Shown: piece after piece, positions 26,244 to 34,382 of the stretch
Numbering within the stretch: the stretch's first letter is position 1
Layout of the letters: every line of letters starts with the position of its first letter
Source: Cytophagaceae bacterium
GTDB taxonomy: Bacteria; Bacteroidota; Bacteroidia; Flavobacteriales; Flavobacteriaceae
NCBI GenBank assembly: GCA_002710685.1
Contig: PALD01000069.1
Coordinates: 1-64,000, forward strand
Reading direction: 5' to 3'
Length of the DNA stretch: 64,000 bases
Translations under genes and position numbers: made by a program
The notes under the pieces: generated by a model
Database searches by the model: none
What the model was told of the DNA's origin: nothing
The model's input: only the letters and a program-made list of their open reading frames with translations

Positions 26244-27137
26244 TTAGTTGTTGAGCCTATATTCGTTAGGCGTCATACCCGTGTTCTTTTTAAATAACCG
26301 GCTAAAATGCTGCGGATATTTAAAGCCCAGTTCATAGGCAATCTCACTGATGGATTTTTCTGCATTGAAGATGCGTTCCTTGGCAATGTCAATAAGTTTG
26401 AGATGTATATAATCCATCGTAGATTTACCGGTCTCTTTTTTTACCAGGTCGCCAAAGTAATTTGCGCTCAGGTTCAATTTTTCAGCAAAATAGCCCACGG
26501 AAGGAAGGCCATGGTTTGCGGGGCTACCAGAGTCAAAATAATTATTAAGCAGTTTTTCAAACTTTGAGATGGTATTGCTGTTTACATCTTCGCGGGTGAT
26601 AAATTGTCTATCATAAAAACGCTCACAGTAATTCAATAAAAGCTCAATATTATTGGCGATGATGGTCTTGCTGTGCTTGTCAATATTCTGGTCCAGTTCA
26701 TAATCTATCTTGCCAAAAAGTTCCTTGATTATCTGCTGCTCTTTTAAAGATAGGTGCAGGGCTTCATCAAGGGCGTATGAAAAGAAGGAATACTGGTTCA
26801 TTTTAGAGGCAAGTGCGGTGCCCTTGATAAAGTCAGGATGAAAGACGAGCGCATTGCCCTTTGGGTTGTAATCCTTCTGGCTTTTTATGCCCACCACTTG
26901 CCCGGGGCCCATAAATACCATGGTGCCTTCTTCATAATCATAGGTATTTCTACCATACTGTAATTTTCCGCAGTCAACGCCTTTCAAGAATATGGCATAA
27001 AAGCCAAAGTTAAACTTGCCACTGGGCAATGGCGTGGCCGTTGCACTATCAAAATGACTGATGAGGGGATGCCTGTTGGGAACCCCTTTGAGTGCATTGT
27101 ACTGGGCGATGGTATCCACCTTGATTATCTCTTCCAT
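26244..27137 (-). CDS. AraC-family transcriptional regulator
   Basis: A 297-residue regulator with an N-terminal cupin-like sensor (about 25-150) and a C-terminal double helix-turn-helix (about 195-297): GYFAEKLNLSANYFGDLVKK, then SISEIAYELGFKYPQHFSRLFKKNTGMTPNEYR. It diverges from the aldo/keto reductase operon with a 158-bp gap, the usual position for the activator of that operon. Its proteins of this subgroup often respond to redox-active or aromatic compounds; the ligand is unknown here. Confidence 0.88.
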   Translation of the reverse strand: MEEIIKVDTIAQYNALKGVPNRHPLISHFDSATATPLPSGKFNFGFYAIFLKGVDCGKLQYGRNTYDYEEGTMVFMGPGQVVGIKSQKDYNPKGNALVFHPDFIKGTALASKMNQYSFFSYALDEALHLSLKEQQIIKELFGKIDYELDQNIDKHSKTIIANNIELLLNYCERFYDRQFITREDVNSNTISKFEKLLNNYFDSGSPANHGLPSVGYFAEKLNLSANYFGDLVKKETGKSTMDYIHLKLIDIAKERIFNAEKSISEIAYELGFKYPQHFSRLFKKNTGMTPNEYRLNN

Positions 27138-27283
27138 ACCTGTGTGATGTTGTTACATAACAAATATACCAATCACAGGATAAGAATATTAAGCGGTAAG
27201 GTGCAATAAGTAAAAATGGTATGTATTGCAGTAAAATATATAAGACCTGTGGGTGGGGTTTGGGTGAAATTTGTTAAAAATAA

Positions 27284-28276
<993 letters not shown>

Positions 28277-28291
28277 TATAAAACTATACAT

Positions 28292-28741
28292 ATGAAAATG
28301 AAACTTATAGGAGTTTTGGTAATGCTTTTGAGTCAAATAAGTTTTGCTCAAGATGCGACCGTTGAAAAAGAACTCAAGGAATTGTCAAAGAACAAGTGGC
28401 AATGGATGGCTGATAAGGATGTCACCAAATTAGATAGACTGTTTGACGACGACTCAAGGTTTGTTCACATGAGCGGAACTTGGGATAAGAAAAGAGAACT
28501 GGAAATCATTGAATCTGGCAGTATCTGGTATAAAAATGCCGATGTACACGATGTACTGGTAAAAATGTTTGGCCATACTGCGGTAATCTGGAACAGGATT
28601 ACACTTACTGCTTGGGTAAGAGGAAACGATGTCATAACAGAGTTTACAGTAACCGAAATCTATCAAAAACAAGGGGAATCCTGGAAGTTGCTAGACCTTA
28701 CGTTCAGCAGCGTGAGGGATACCCATGAAATTGTACATTAA
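28292..28741 (+). CDS. NTF2-like/DUF4440 secreted protein, copy 1
   Basis: A 149-residue protein with a signal peptide (MKMKLIGVLVMLLSQISFAQ) and a cone-shaped NTF2/SnoaL-like domain (KNKWQWMADKDVTKLDRLFDDDSRFVHMSG ... EIYQKQGESWKLLDLTFS). Such domains are small-molecule pockets or weak enzymes. It lies 15 bp after the aldo/keto reductase and 10 bp before a paralogue, so it is a tandem duplicate. Confidence 0.8.
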   Translation: MKMKLIGVLVMLLSQISFAQDATVEKELKELSKNKWQWMADKDVTKLDRLFDDDSRFVHMSGTWDKKRELEIIESGSIWYKNADVHDVLVKMFGHTAVIWNRITLTAWVRGNDVITEFTVTEIYQKQGESWKLLDLTFSSVRDTHEIVH

Positions 28742-28751
28742 ACTAAGAACA

Positions 28752-29213
28752 ATGAAATTTTCTAAATTAATACAAGGGGCTTGTGTGCTTTTGCTTGTTT
28801 TAGTAAGTACGCAGGTCATTGCTCAAGACGACGCCACAGGTGATGCTGTAAAAGAATTGTCAAAGAACAAATGGCAATGGATGTCAGACAAGAATATGGA
28901 CAAGCTCACAGCTTTGTTCCATCCACAGGCGCAGTTTGTACATATGGGCGGCTCATGGGGCACTGACCGCGAGCTCGAAATAATAAAGAACGGATTCATT
29001 TGGTATAAAAAAGCTGACATTCAAGAAGTAAACGTTGATGTGCTGGGCGATACGGCAATACTTTTAAACCGTATCACCTTGCTTGCAGAAGTAGGAGGTA
29101 ACGAGGTGACAAATCCGTTTATGGTGACTGAAGTATATAAAAAAGAGGGTGCCGACTGGAAGCTGGCAAACCTCTCATTTGTAAAACTGCTTACAGGGCC
29201 ACCCGGAGATTAA
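28752..29213 (+). CDS. NTF2-like/DUF4440 secreted protein, copy 2
   Basis: A 153-residue paralogue of the preceding gene: both share KELSKNKWQWM, FVHM-G-W, RELEII and NRITL in the same order. Signal peptide MKFSKLIQGACVLLLVLVSTQVIAQ. The ATG at 28752 is chosen because it starts the signal peptide; an upstream ATG at 28725 lies inside the end of copy 1. Function unknown; probably periplasmic. Confidence 0.8.
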   Translation: MKFSKLIQGACVLLLVLVSTQVIAQDDATGDAVKELSKNKWQWMSDKNMDKLTALFHPQAQFVHMGGSWGTDRELEIIKNGFIWYKKADIQEVNVDVLGDTAILLNRITLLAEVGGNEVTNPFMVTEVYKKEGADWKLANLSFVKLLTGPPGD

Positions 29214-29222
29214 ACCTAGAAG

Positions 29223-29828
29223 ATGAAAACACTTGTTTTGGCATTGCATATCCTATGTAGCGTGGTAAGCTGCGGGCAGTCTGTGGACAAGCAGGAAAAT
29301 ATGGGAGATAATAAGATTTTAATTGTTTATCTCTCGCGAACTAACAATACTATGGCTGTCGCCAAAATGATACAGGAGCAAACCGGCGGTCGCCTCGTTG
29401 AACTTGAGCTTGAGAAACCCTACCCCAAAGATTACAAGGCCATTGTCGCGCAAGTAGCAGAAGAAAATGAGACAGGATTTTTGCCTCCTTTAAAGACCAA
29501 AATCGATAATCTTGAAGATTACGATACGGTCTTTGTGGGTTTTCCCACGTGGGGGATGCAATTGCCACCACCCATGAAAAGTTTTTTGACCGAAAATGAC
29601 CTAACTGGAAAAACCGTGGTACCTTTTAATACCAATGCCGGCTACGGTCTGGGTAGCACTATTGGGACTATCAATACCTTGTGTCCAGGTTCAGAAATAC
29701 TTGAGGCATTCTCAGTAAAGGGAGGCATTGAACGCGACGGAATCCTTTTTGTCATGGAAGGAGAAAAGGAAAGTGAGGTCAAAGAAAAGGTCAACAAATG
29801 GTTGACATCAATTTTTAAACACCAATAA
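29223..29828 (+). CDS. Flavodoxin-like lipoprotein
   Basis: A 201-residue protein with a lipobox-like start (LCSVVSC-G, Cys at about 17) and a flavodoxin domain from about residue 30. The FMN phosphate loop is YLSRTNNTMAVAKMI, and the isoalloxazine loops are FPTWGMQLPPPM and NTNAGYGLG. It should carry electrons or act on quinones. A cell-surface flavodoxin is unusual; exported flavodoxins of this type occur in anaerobes and Bacteroidota redox operons. It lies 9 bp after copy 2 of the NTF2-like pair. Confidence 0.85.
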   Translation: MKTLVLALHILCSVVSCGQSVDKQENMGDNKILIVYLSRTNNTMAVAKMIQEQTGGRLVELELEKPYPKDYKAIVAQVAEENETGFLPPLKTKIDNLEDYDTVFVGFPTWGMQLPPPMKSFLTENDLTGKTVVPFNTNAGYGLGSTIGTINTLCPGSEILEAFSVKGGIERDGILFVMEGEKESEVKEKVNKWLTSIFKHQ

Positions 29829-29830
29829 CA

Positions 29831-30970
29831 ATGGGTAGGAGTACAGGGATACGAGTGATTTTGGCTTTAAGCATACTATTATTTTTAAACACCTCCGGGC
29901 TCAATGCCCAGGATGATGCTGCGCTGAGCCCTGCGCAGGCTGCCATCGCTGCAATCGCCATGACAACGGCTCATGGTGATCTAGAGGATATTGAATCTAC
30001 ATTGAATAAAGGGCTGGATGCAGGGTTGACCATCAATCAGGTCAAAGAAGAACTGGTACACCTGTATGCCTATTGCGGGTTTCCCCGAAGTTTGATGGCG
30101 ATAAATACCCTTACCAAAGTGCTGGGGGAGCGAAATAAAAAAGGGATTCAGGATAAAGAAGGCCCGGCAGGAACAGATTTAAAAACGGGTGATAAATATG
30201 AAATAGGCAAGGAAGTCCTGGCTGAGTTGACCGGGGTTACTGACAGGCCCAGGGCCGGCTACGCAGAAACGGTTCCCATTATCGAAGTCTTTTTAAAAGA
30301 ACACCTTTTTGCAGATATTTTCAAACGCGGTGTTTTAACTTTTGAAGAACGTGAAATTGCCACCGTCTCGGCCTTGTTGACCATGGGCAATCTCGACCCC
30401 ATGGCCCGCGGGCATATGGGCATCGCGATGCGGCAAGGGGTTACAGAGGCACAGATGCAGCAACTTCTTGACATGATTGAGGGGTATATAGGGCCAGAAA
30501 AAGCATATAAGGGCAGGCTGCTCCTGGCATCACTTGTTGATGGTGATGCGCCCACACCTGCTTTCGCTTTAAGTGAAAGTAAAAATCTGATATTTCCCCG
30601 GGGCGACAGAATTGATGCCCCCGTGTTTACCGGCACTGCCTATCTCACCTCGCTGGTGACGGCTGATGAAGAGAATACAAACGCGGTGGGCGTGGTCACA
30701 TTTGAGCCGGGTGCCCGTACTTATTGGCACCAGCACCCCACGGGACAGATTATCATATCCCTTCTGGGGAAGGGGTTCTATCAGGAAGAAGGTAGCCCCA
30801 AAAAGATTTTGCAAAAGGGAGATACGGTAAAATGCCCTGCAAACACCCCGCACTGGCATGGGGCGAGTGATGATGAAACCTTTGTGCAGATTGCCATCAC
30901 CGGAAGGTCAAAAGGCCCCACGGAATGGCTACAAGAAGTAACACAAGCAGAATATACCTCTGAAAATTAG
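29831..30970 (+). CDS. Carboxymuconolactone decarboxylase-cupin fusion protein
   Basis: A 379-residue exported protein (signal peptide to about residue 26). It has two CMD/AhpD-like helical domains (about 35-115 and 140-235; GFPRSLMAINTLTKVL, EREIATVSALLTMGNLDPM) and a C-terminal cupin (about 265-365; metal ligands in YWHQHPTGQ, Glu in GFYQEEG, and PHWHG). The CMD part lacks an obvious CxxC pair of AhpD. Only two bases separate it from flavodoxin. The operon composition suggests detoxification or reduction of a peroxide, quinone or carbonyl outside the cytoplasm. Confidence 0.85.
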   Translation: MGRSTGIRVILALSILLFLNTSGLNAQDDAALSPAQAAIAAIAMTTAHGDLEDIESTLNKGLDAGLTINQVKEELVHLYAYCGFPRSLMAINTLTKVLGERNKKGIQDKEGPAGTDLKTGDKYEIGKEVLAELTGVTDRPRAGYAETVPIIEVFLKEHLFADIFKRGVLTFEEREIATVSALLTMGNLDPMARGHMGIAMRQGVTEAQMQQLLDMIEGYIGPEKAYKGRLLLASLVDGDAPTPAFALSESKNLIFPRGDRIDAPVFTGTAYLTSLVTADEENTNAVGVVTFEPGARTYWHQHPTGQIIISLLGKGFYQEEGSPKKILQKGDTVKCPANTPHWHGASDDETFVQIAITGRSKGPTEWLQEVTQAEYTSEN

Positions 30971-31003
30971 TATCTTTAAGAAGAACCTTTTAAATCAAAA
31001 ACT

Positions 31004-31159
31004 ATGGTGACACTTCAGGTTAATGGCAAGAAAATGCAAGTGGATGTTCACCCAGAAACTCCGCTGCTTTGGGTTTTAAGAGAACATCTGGATTTGATGG
31101 GAACAAAGTATGGCATAACGCACTCTAATTTAATCAATTTGAGGCGCATTTGCCCGTAG
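31004..31159 (+). pseudogene. N-terminal stump of a [2Fe-2S] oxidoreductase small subunit (IorA/CoxS-like)
   Basis: The frame from ATG 31004 reads [20 protein letters not shown] and [17 protein letters not shown], the standard start of isoquinoline 1-oxidoreductase/aldehyde dehydrogenase [2Fe-2S] subunits. It then departs exactly where the cluster motif CGxAxCGACT should begin, continues 14 more codons and stops at 31157-31159. The break leaves no cysteine ligands. It is probably the remains of an iorAB operon tail deleted after the CMD-cupin gene. The downstream partner gene is absent. Confidence 0.8.
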
Positions 31160-31267
31160 CCTACTTGCTATCAGTAAAAATGGTAAGCAATACTGTAAAA
31201 TGGTTTAGTGGCGTTGCGGCAATTGATTTCATTTCGCTTTAAGCGAAAACTAAATATTTAAAATACA

Positions 31268-31678
31268 TTACATTTTCTTGAAGATAAGTGGCATGGCGTC
31301 CTTATCAATGGTAGACATTTCTATAAGTTTTAGCGAGTCAACCATCTTGAGCGTGGCAGTCTTGTAATATTTAAAATGGGGAGTCTGTAAATGGGCTTCA
31401 TATGCTTCCCTGCTGGCATAAATCTCCAACAAGCGGATGGATGTGGGATTTTCCTTTTTGTACATGGGGAAAATGGAAATCACGCCCGGCTCCAGTTTGA
31501 CCGAAGCATTTGATTCTTCCTGGAGGATGCTGAGGTACTCGTCCAGATAGTCTGGGATTATCTCTATAGAAGCGATGCGCACCATCAGGGTTTTAGGTGC
31601 TGGTGATGGAGTGGGTTTTTTATGTGTGCAAGAAAATAGTGTAAATGATAAAAGTAAAAGCAGGTAGATATTTCTCAT
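31268..31678 (-). CDS. Antibiotic biosynthesis monooxygenase (YgiN-like) lipoprotein
   Basis: A 136-residue protein: lipoprotein signal (LSFTLFSC, Cys at about 17), then a ferredoxin-like ABM domain (about 32-125; LMVRIASIEIIPDYLDEYLSI, EPGVISIFPMYKKENPTSIRLLEIYAS). ABM proteins act on quinones or phenolics without cofactors. Converges with the redox operon to its left, so it may belong to the same function. A TTTCGCTTTAAGCGAAA palindrome (31232-31248) lies in the gap. Confidence 0.8.
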   Translation of the reverse strand: MRNIYLLLLLSFTLFSCTHKKPTPSPAPKTLMVRIASIEIIPDYLDEYLSILQEESNASVKLEPGVISIFPMYKKENPTSIRLLEIYASREAYEAHLQTPHFKYYKTATLKMVDSLKLIEMSTIDKDAMPLIFKKM

Positions 31679-31764
31679 GGCTTTAATTTATATGCGGGTC
31701 AAGCTACAATGAAATTTATAATTTGTCAATATAATGTGGTTTGAACGTAATATACCCAGCCTTT

Positions 31765-33162
31765 TTACTTCCCGATACAGAAATTAGCAAAGATGTTCCC
31801 TAAAAGTTCATCGTTTGTCACCTGGCCCGTGATCTCACCAAAGTGGTATAACGCCTCCCGTATATCAATGGCAAGTAAATCGCCGCTTAACCCAGCATCG
31901 ATGCCCGCCTGCACTTTTTCAATTTCCTCCAGGGCCTTGAGCAGCGCATCATAGTGGCGGCTATTAGTCACAATGGTTTCATCGTTGCGCAAAGCACCTG
32001 TGTTTACCAGTCCCAGCAGTTTATCGGTAAGTTCATCAACACCTGTTTTGGCTTTCGCCGAAAGGAATAAAGGAGATTCAATGACAGCTTTTAATGTTTC
32101 TTGGTCTTCAGCGGTTATTGCATCCACCTTGTTGGCCACCACGATAAGCGGCTTCAACGGAAATTTATTCTTTATTTTTTTAACTTCAACCTGGATTTCA
32201 TTCAAGCGCTCCATGCTGTGTGAGGCTTTTTCGCTGTCAAGCAACAGAATAACAAGGTTGGCTTGCTTTATTTTTTCAAAGGTTTTCTTGATGCCCAGTC
32301 CTTCAATCACATCCTCAGTCTCCCTGATGCCGGCGGTATCAATAAACCGAAATCCGATGCCCCCTATGGAAATCTCGTCTTCAATGGTGTCGCGGGTGGT
32401 GCCGGCAATGTCGCTCACAATGGCACGTTCTTCGTTGAGCAGGGCATTGAGCAGGGTAGATTTTCCTACATTGGGCTCGCCCACTATGGCGACCGGGATC
32501 CCATTTTTGAGCACGTTACCCGTGGCAAAAGAATCGATGAGGCGTTTTAAGACCCGGGTAATCCGGGTAATCAAATCCTGAAACTGGTCAGGGTTAGCAA
32601 ACTCTACATCTTCTTCGGCAAAGTCGAGTTCCAGCTCGATGAGCGAGGCAAAATTGAGCAGCTCCTCCCGCAGTCTTGCAATCTCGTTGCTAAATCCACC
32701 GCGCATCTGCTGCATGGCGAGCTGGTGAGAAGCTTTGCTATCGCTGGCTATGAGGTCTGCGACGGCTTCCGCCTGGCTGAGGTCCATCTTGCCATTGATA
32801 AAGGCGCGCAGGGTAAACTCTCCTGCTTTTGCGGCGCGGCAGCCTTTTCTTAGTAATAACTGTAAAATCTCCTGCTGTATATAAGGACTGCCATGACAAC
32901 TTATCTCAAGGGTGGGTTCACCGGTATAGGACCTTGTGCCCTTAAAGATTGAAACAAGGGCTTCGTCAATAATACGTGCCCCATCATGTACCTGGCCCAA
33001 GTGCAGGGTGTGTGAGGGCTGGTTGCCCAGTTTTTTTTCGCCGTAAGGCTTAAAAACCGCATCGCCTATCTCAAGGGCATCAGGACCAGAAACCCGTATC
33101 ACCGCTATTGCGCCCGCACCTGCCGGTGTTGCAAGTGCCGTAATGTTGTCTTTTAACTGCAT
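31765..33162 (-). CDS. mnmE: tRNA modification GTPase MnmE
   Basis: A 465-residue GTPase which, with MnmG, puts the carboxymethylaminomethyl group on U34 of tRNAs. N-terminal folate-binding domain (TPAGAGAIAVIRVSGPDA), helical domain, and inserted G domain with G1 GEPNVGKST, G2 TTRDTIED, G3 DTAG and G4 NKVD. The C terminus FCIGK contains the catalytic Cys. Length and motifs are typical. It stands alone, read leftward, after a hypothetical gene. Confidence 0.97.
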   Translation of the reverse strand: MQLKDNITALATPAGAGAIAVIRVSGPDALEIGDAVFKPYGEKKLGNQPSHTLHLGQVHDGARIIDEALVSIFKGTRSYTGEPTLEISCHGSPYIQQEILQLLLRKGCRAAKAGEFTLRAFINGKMDLSQAEAVADLIASDSKASHQLAMQQMRGGFSNEIARLREELLNFASLIELELDFAEEDVEFANPDQFQDLITRITRVLKRLIDSFATGNVLKNGIPVAIVGEPNVGKSTLLNALLNEERAIVSDIAGTTRDTIEDEISIGGIGFRFIDTAGIRETEDVIEGLGIKKTFEKIKQANLVILLLDSEKASHSMERLNEIQVEVKKIKNKFPLKPLIVVANKVDAITAEDQETLKAVIESPLFLSAKAKTGVDELTDKLLGLVNTGALRNDETIVTNSRHYDALLKALEEIEKVQAGIDAGLSGDLLAIDIREALYHFGEITGQVTNDELLGNIFANFCIGK

Positions 33163-33195
33163 GTGGCAAAATTACTGAACATTACCGGATAAAAT

Positions 33196-33228
33196 GATAA
33201 AACCCCCACCCGAAGAGGGCAGGGGCTC
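33196..33228 (-). terminator. Terminator-like hairpin before mnmE
   Basis: On the minus strand a C-rich arm (CCCCTGCCC) and a G-rich arm (GGGTGGGG) form an imperfect hairpin followed by TTTTATCATTTT. It lies between the hypothetical gene at 33271-33789 and mnmE. Confidence 0.45.
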
Positions 33229-33270
33229 AATCAATAAACCAACCAATCAAATCAACTATGTAATCATTTT

Positions 33271-33789
33271 TTAATCCCTGCGGGACCTATCTCCTATGGC
33301 GACGGCCTGGTAATCCTCCTGGTACAGCCTGCCGGTATAATGGGTGACGGTGCCATAGCGGTCATAATGTACCTTCATGCGGCCCACGGTATCCACCAGT
33401 CCCCGTTTATAATCTACATCTAGGCTTCCCACCTGTGTGACGCGCCCCAGGATATCATACCTGATGTTCACGGTTCCCACGCGGTAGATGCGGCCCATCC
33501 TGTCTATCGCAACATACTGTCTCTGTTGTAGCTGGTTGCGGTAGTAGCTCGTACGGCTTATGGCGTTTCCACGAAAATTATTTTGTGTAGGGCCATTGTT
33601 GAGCGATGTGCCATATTCAATACTTCCATCTGGGTAGAGGTAGAATTTTACACCCTGCTCTACCAGGACCACCGGTTGCATCATGGCATGGTTTGCACTT
33701 GGCAATAACCTGCCGGGATCATTTATTTCACTTGCCTGGGTCATGCTCGTGCCCAGCATTATCATCAATAAAAGTAAAGATCGTTTCAT
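33271..33789 (-). CDS. Exported hypothetical protein with tyrosine/arginine-rich repeats
   Basis: A 172-residue protein, signal peptide MKRSLLLLMIMLGTSMTQA. The mature part is built of short beta-rich repeats such as FYLYPDGSIEYGT, VAIDRMGRIYRVGTVNIRYD, ILGRVTQVGSLDVDY and RMKVHYDRYGTVTHYTG, which look like YD/RHS- or MORN-like hairpin strands. No family is recognised. The ATG at 33789 is chosen for the signal peptide; the frame is open to 33825. Probably periplasmic or at the outer membrane. Confidence 0.7.
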   Translation of the reverse strand: MKRSLLLLMIMLGTSMTQASEINDPGRLLPSANHAMMQPVVLVEQGVKFYLYPDGSIEYGTSLNNGPTQNNFRGNAISRTSYYRNQLQQRQYVAIDRMGRIYRVGTVNIRYDILGRVTQVGSLDVDYKRGLVDTVGRMKVHYDRYGTVTHYTGRLYQEDYQAVAIGDRSRRD

Positions 33790-33974
33790 AACTTCAGGTT
33801 TTAGCGAATGTTCCGCGGTGCACATTCAGGTTTTGTATAAATGAATATTCAAAGCGCGTGCCAAAAATGAAAATTGCCTCACCAGGAGGAGAGACTAAAT
33901 TATTTTAGTAAATTGATTATTAGGCGTTTAAAATTTCATGTTGGCTTTCGCCAAAATCAATCTGGAAGCAATTC

Positions 33975-34373
33975 TTATTTATTCAGCCCCATGTGCATCC
34001 CTGTTTTTATACAGGTCACAACGATGAGCATTATCAAGAGACCATTAAAAATCATGATTAAGCCCCTGGGCTCAAGAGGAGCTAAGGATGAAGAAGAAAA
34101 CAACAATATCAAAATAGCTGAAAGTAAAAAGACAATGTTGACCGTGAGGATTTTAAAATTAACTACTAGCATTCTTATAAGATAAATCCAGAAAAACAGC
34201 AACGTTATAAGCATGAGCAGGAAAGATAGACCCTCCATGACAAAATAGGTGTCGTGAATGTTGAGGTCTATTGAAGCATTGGATATCAGGTCATCAAAAC
34301 CAAAAAAAACCACGGTTATAATTAAACCAAGCATTAAGACAGATGTAAACCAGATGATCTCTTTTATTTTCAA
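33975..34373 (-). CDS. Small integral membrane protein of unknown function
   Basis: A 132-residue protein with four hydrophobic segments (about 7-25, 48-70, 75-95, 105-125) and a loop NIHDTYFVMEG, which resembles the D-T-Y/F-V segment of haem-copper oxidase subunits but is too short to assign. The start would be TTG at 34373, nine bases after the uvrA stop, which suggests co-transcription with uvrA. Function unknown. Confidence 0.6.
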   Translation of the reverse strand: MKIKEIIWFTSVLMLGLIITVVFFGFDDLISNASIDLNIHDTYFVMEGLSFLLMLITLLFFWIYLIRMLVVNFKILTVNIVFLLSAILILLFSSSSLAPLEPRGLIMIFNGLLIMLIVVTCIKTGMHMGLNK

Positions 34374-34382
34374 CGGGAATTT

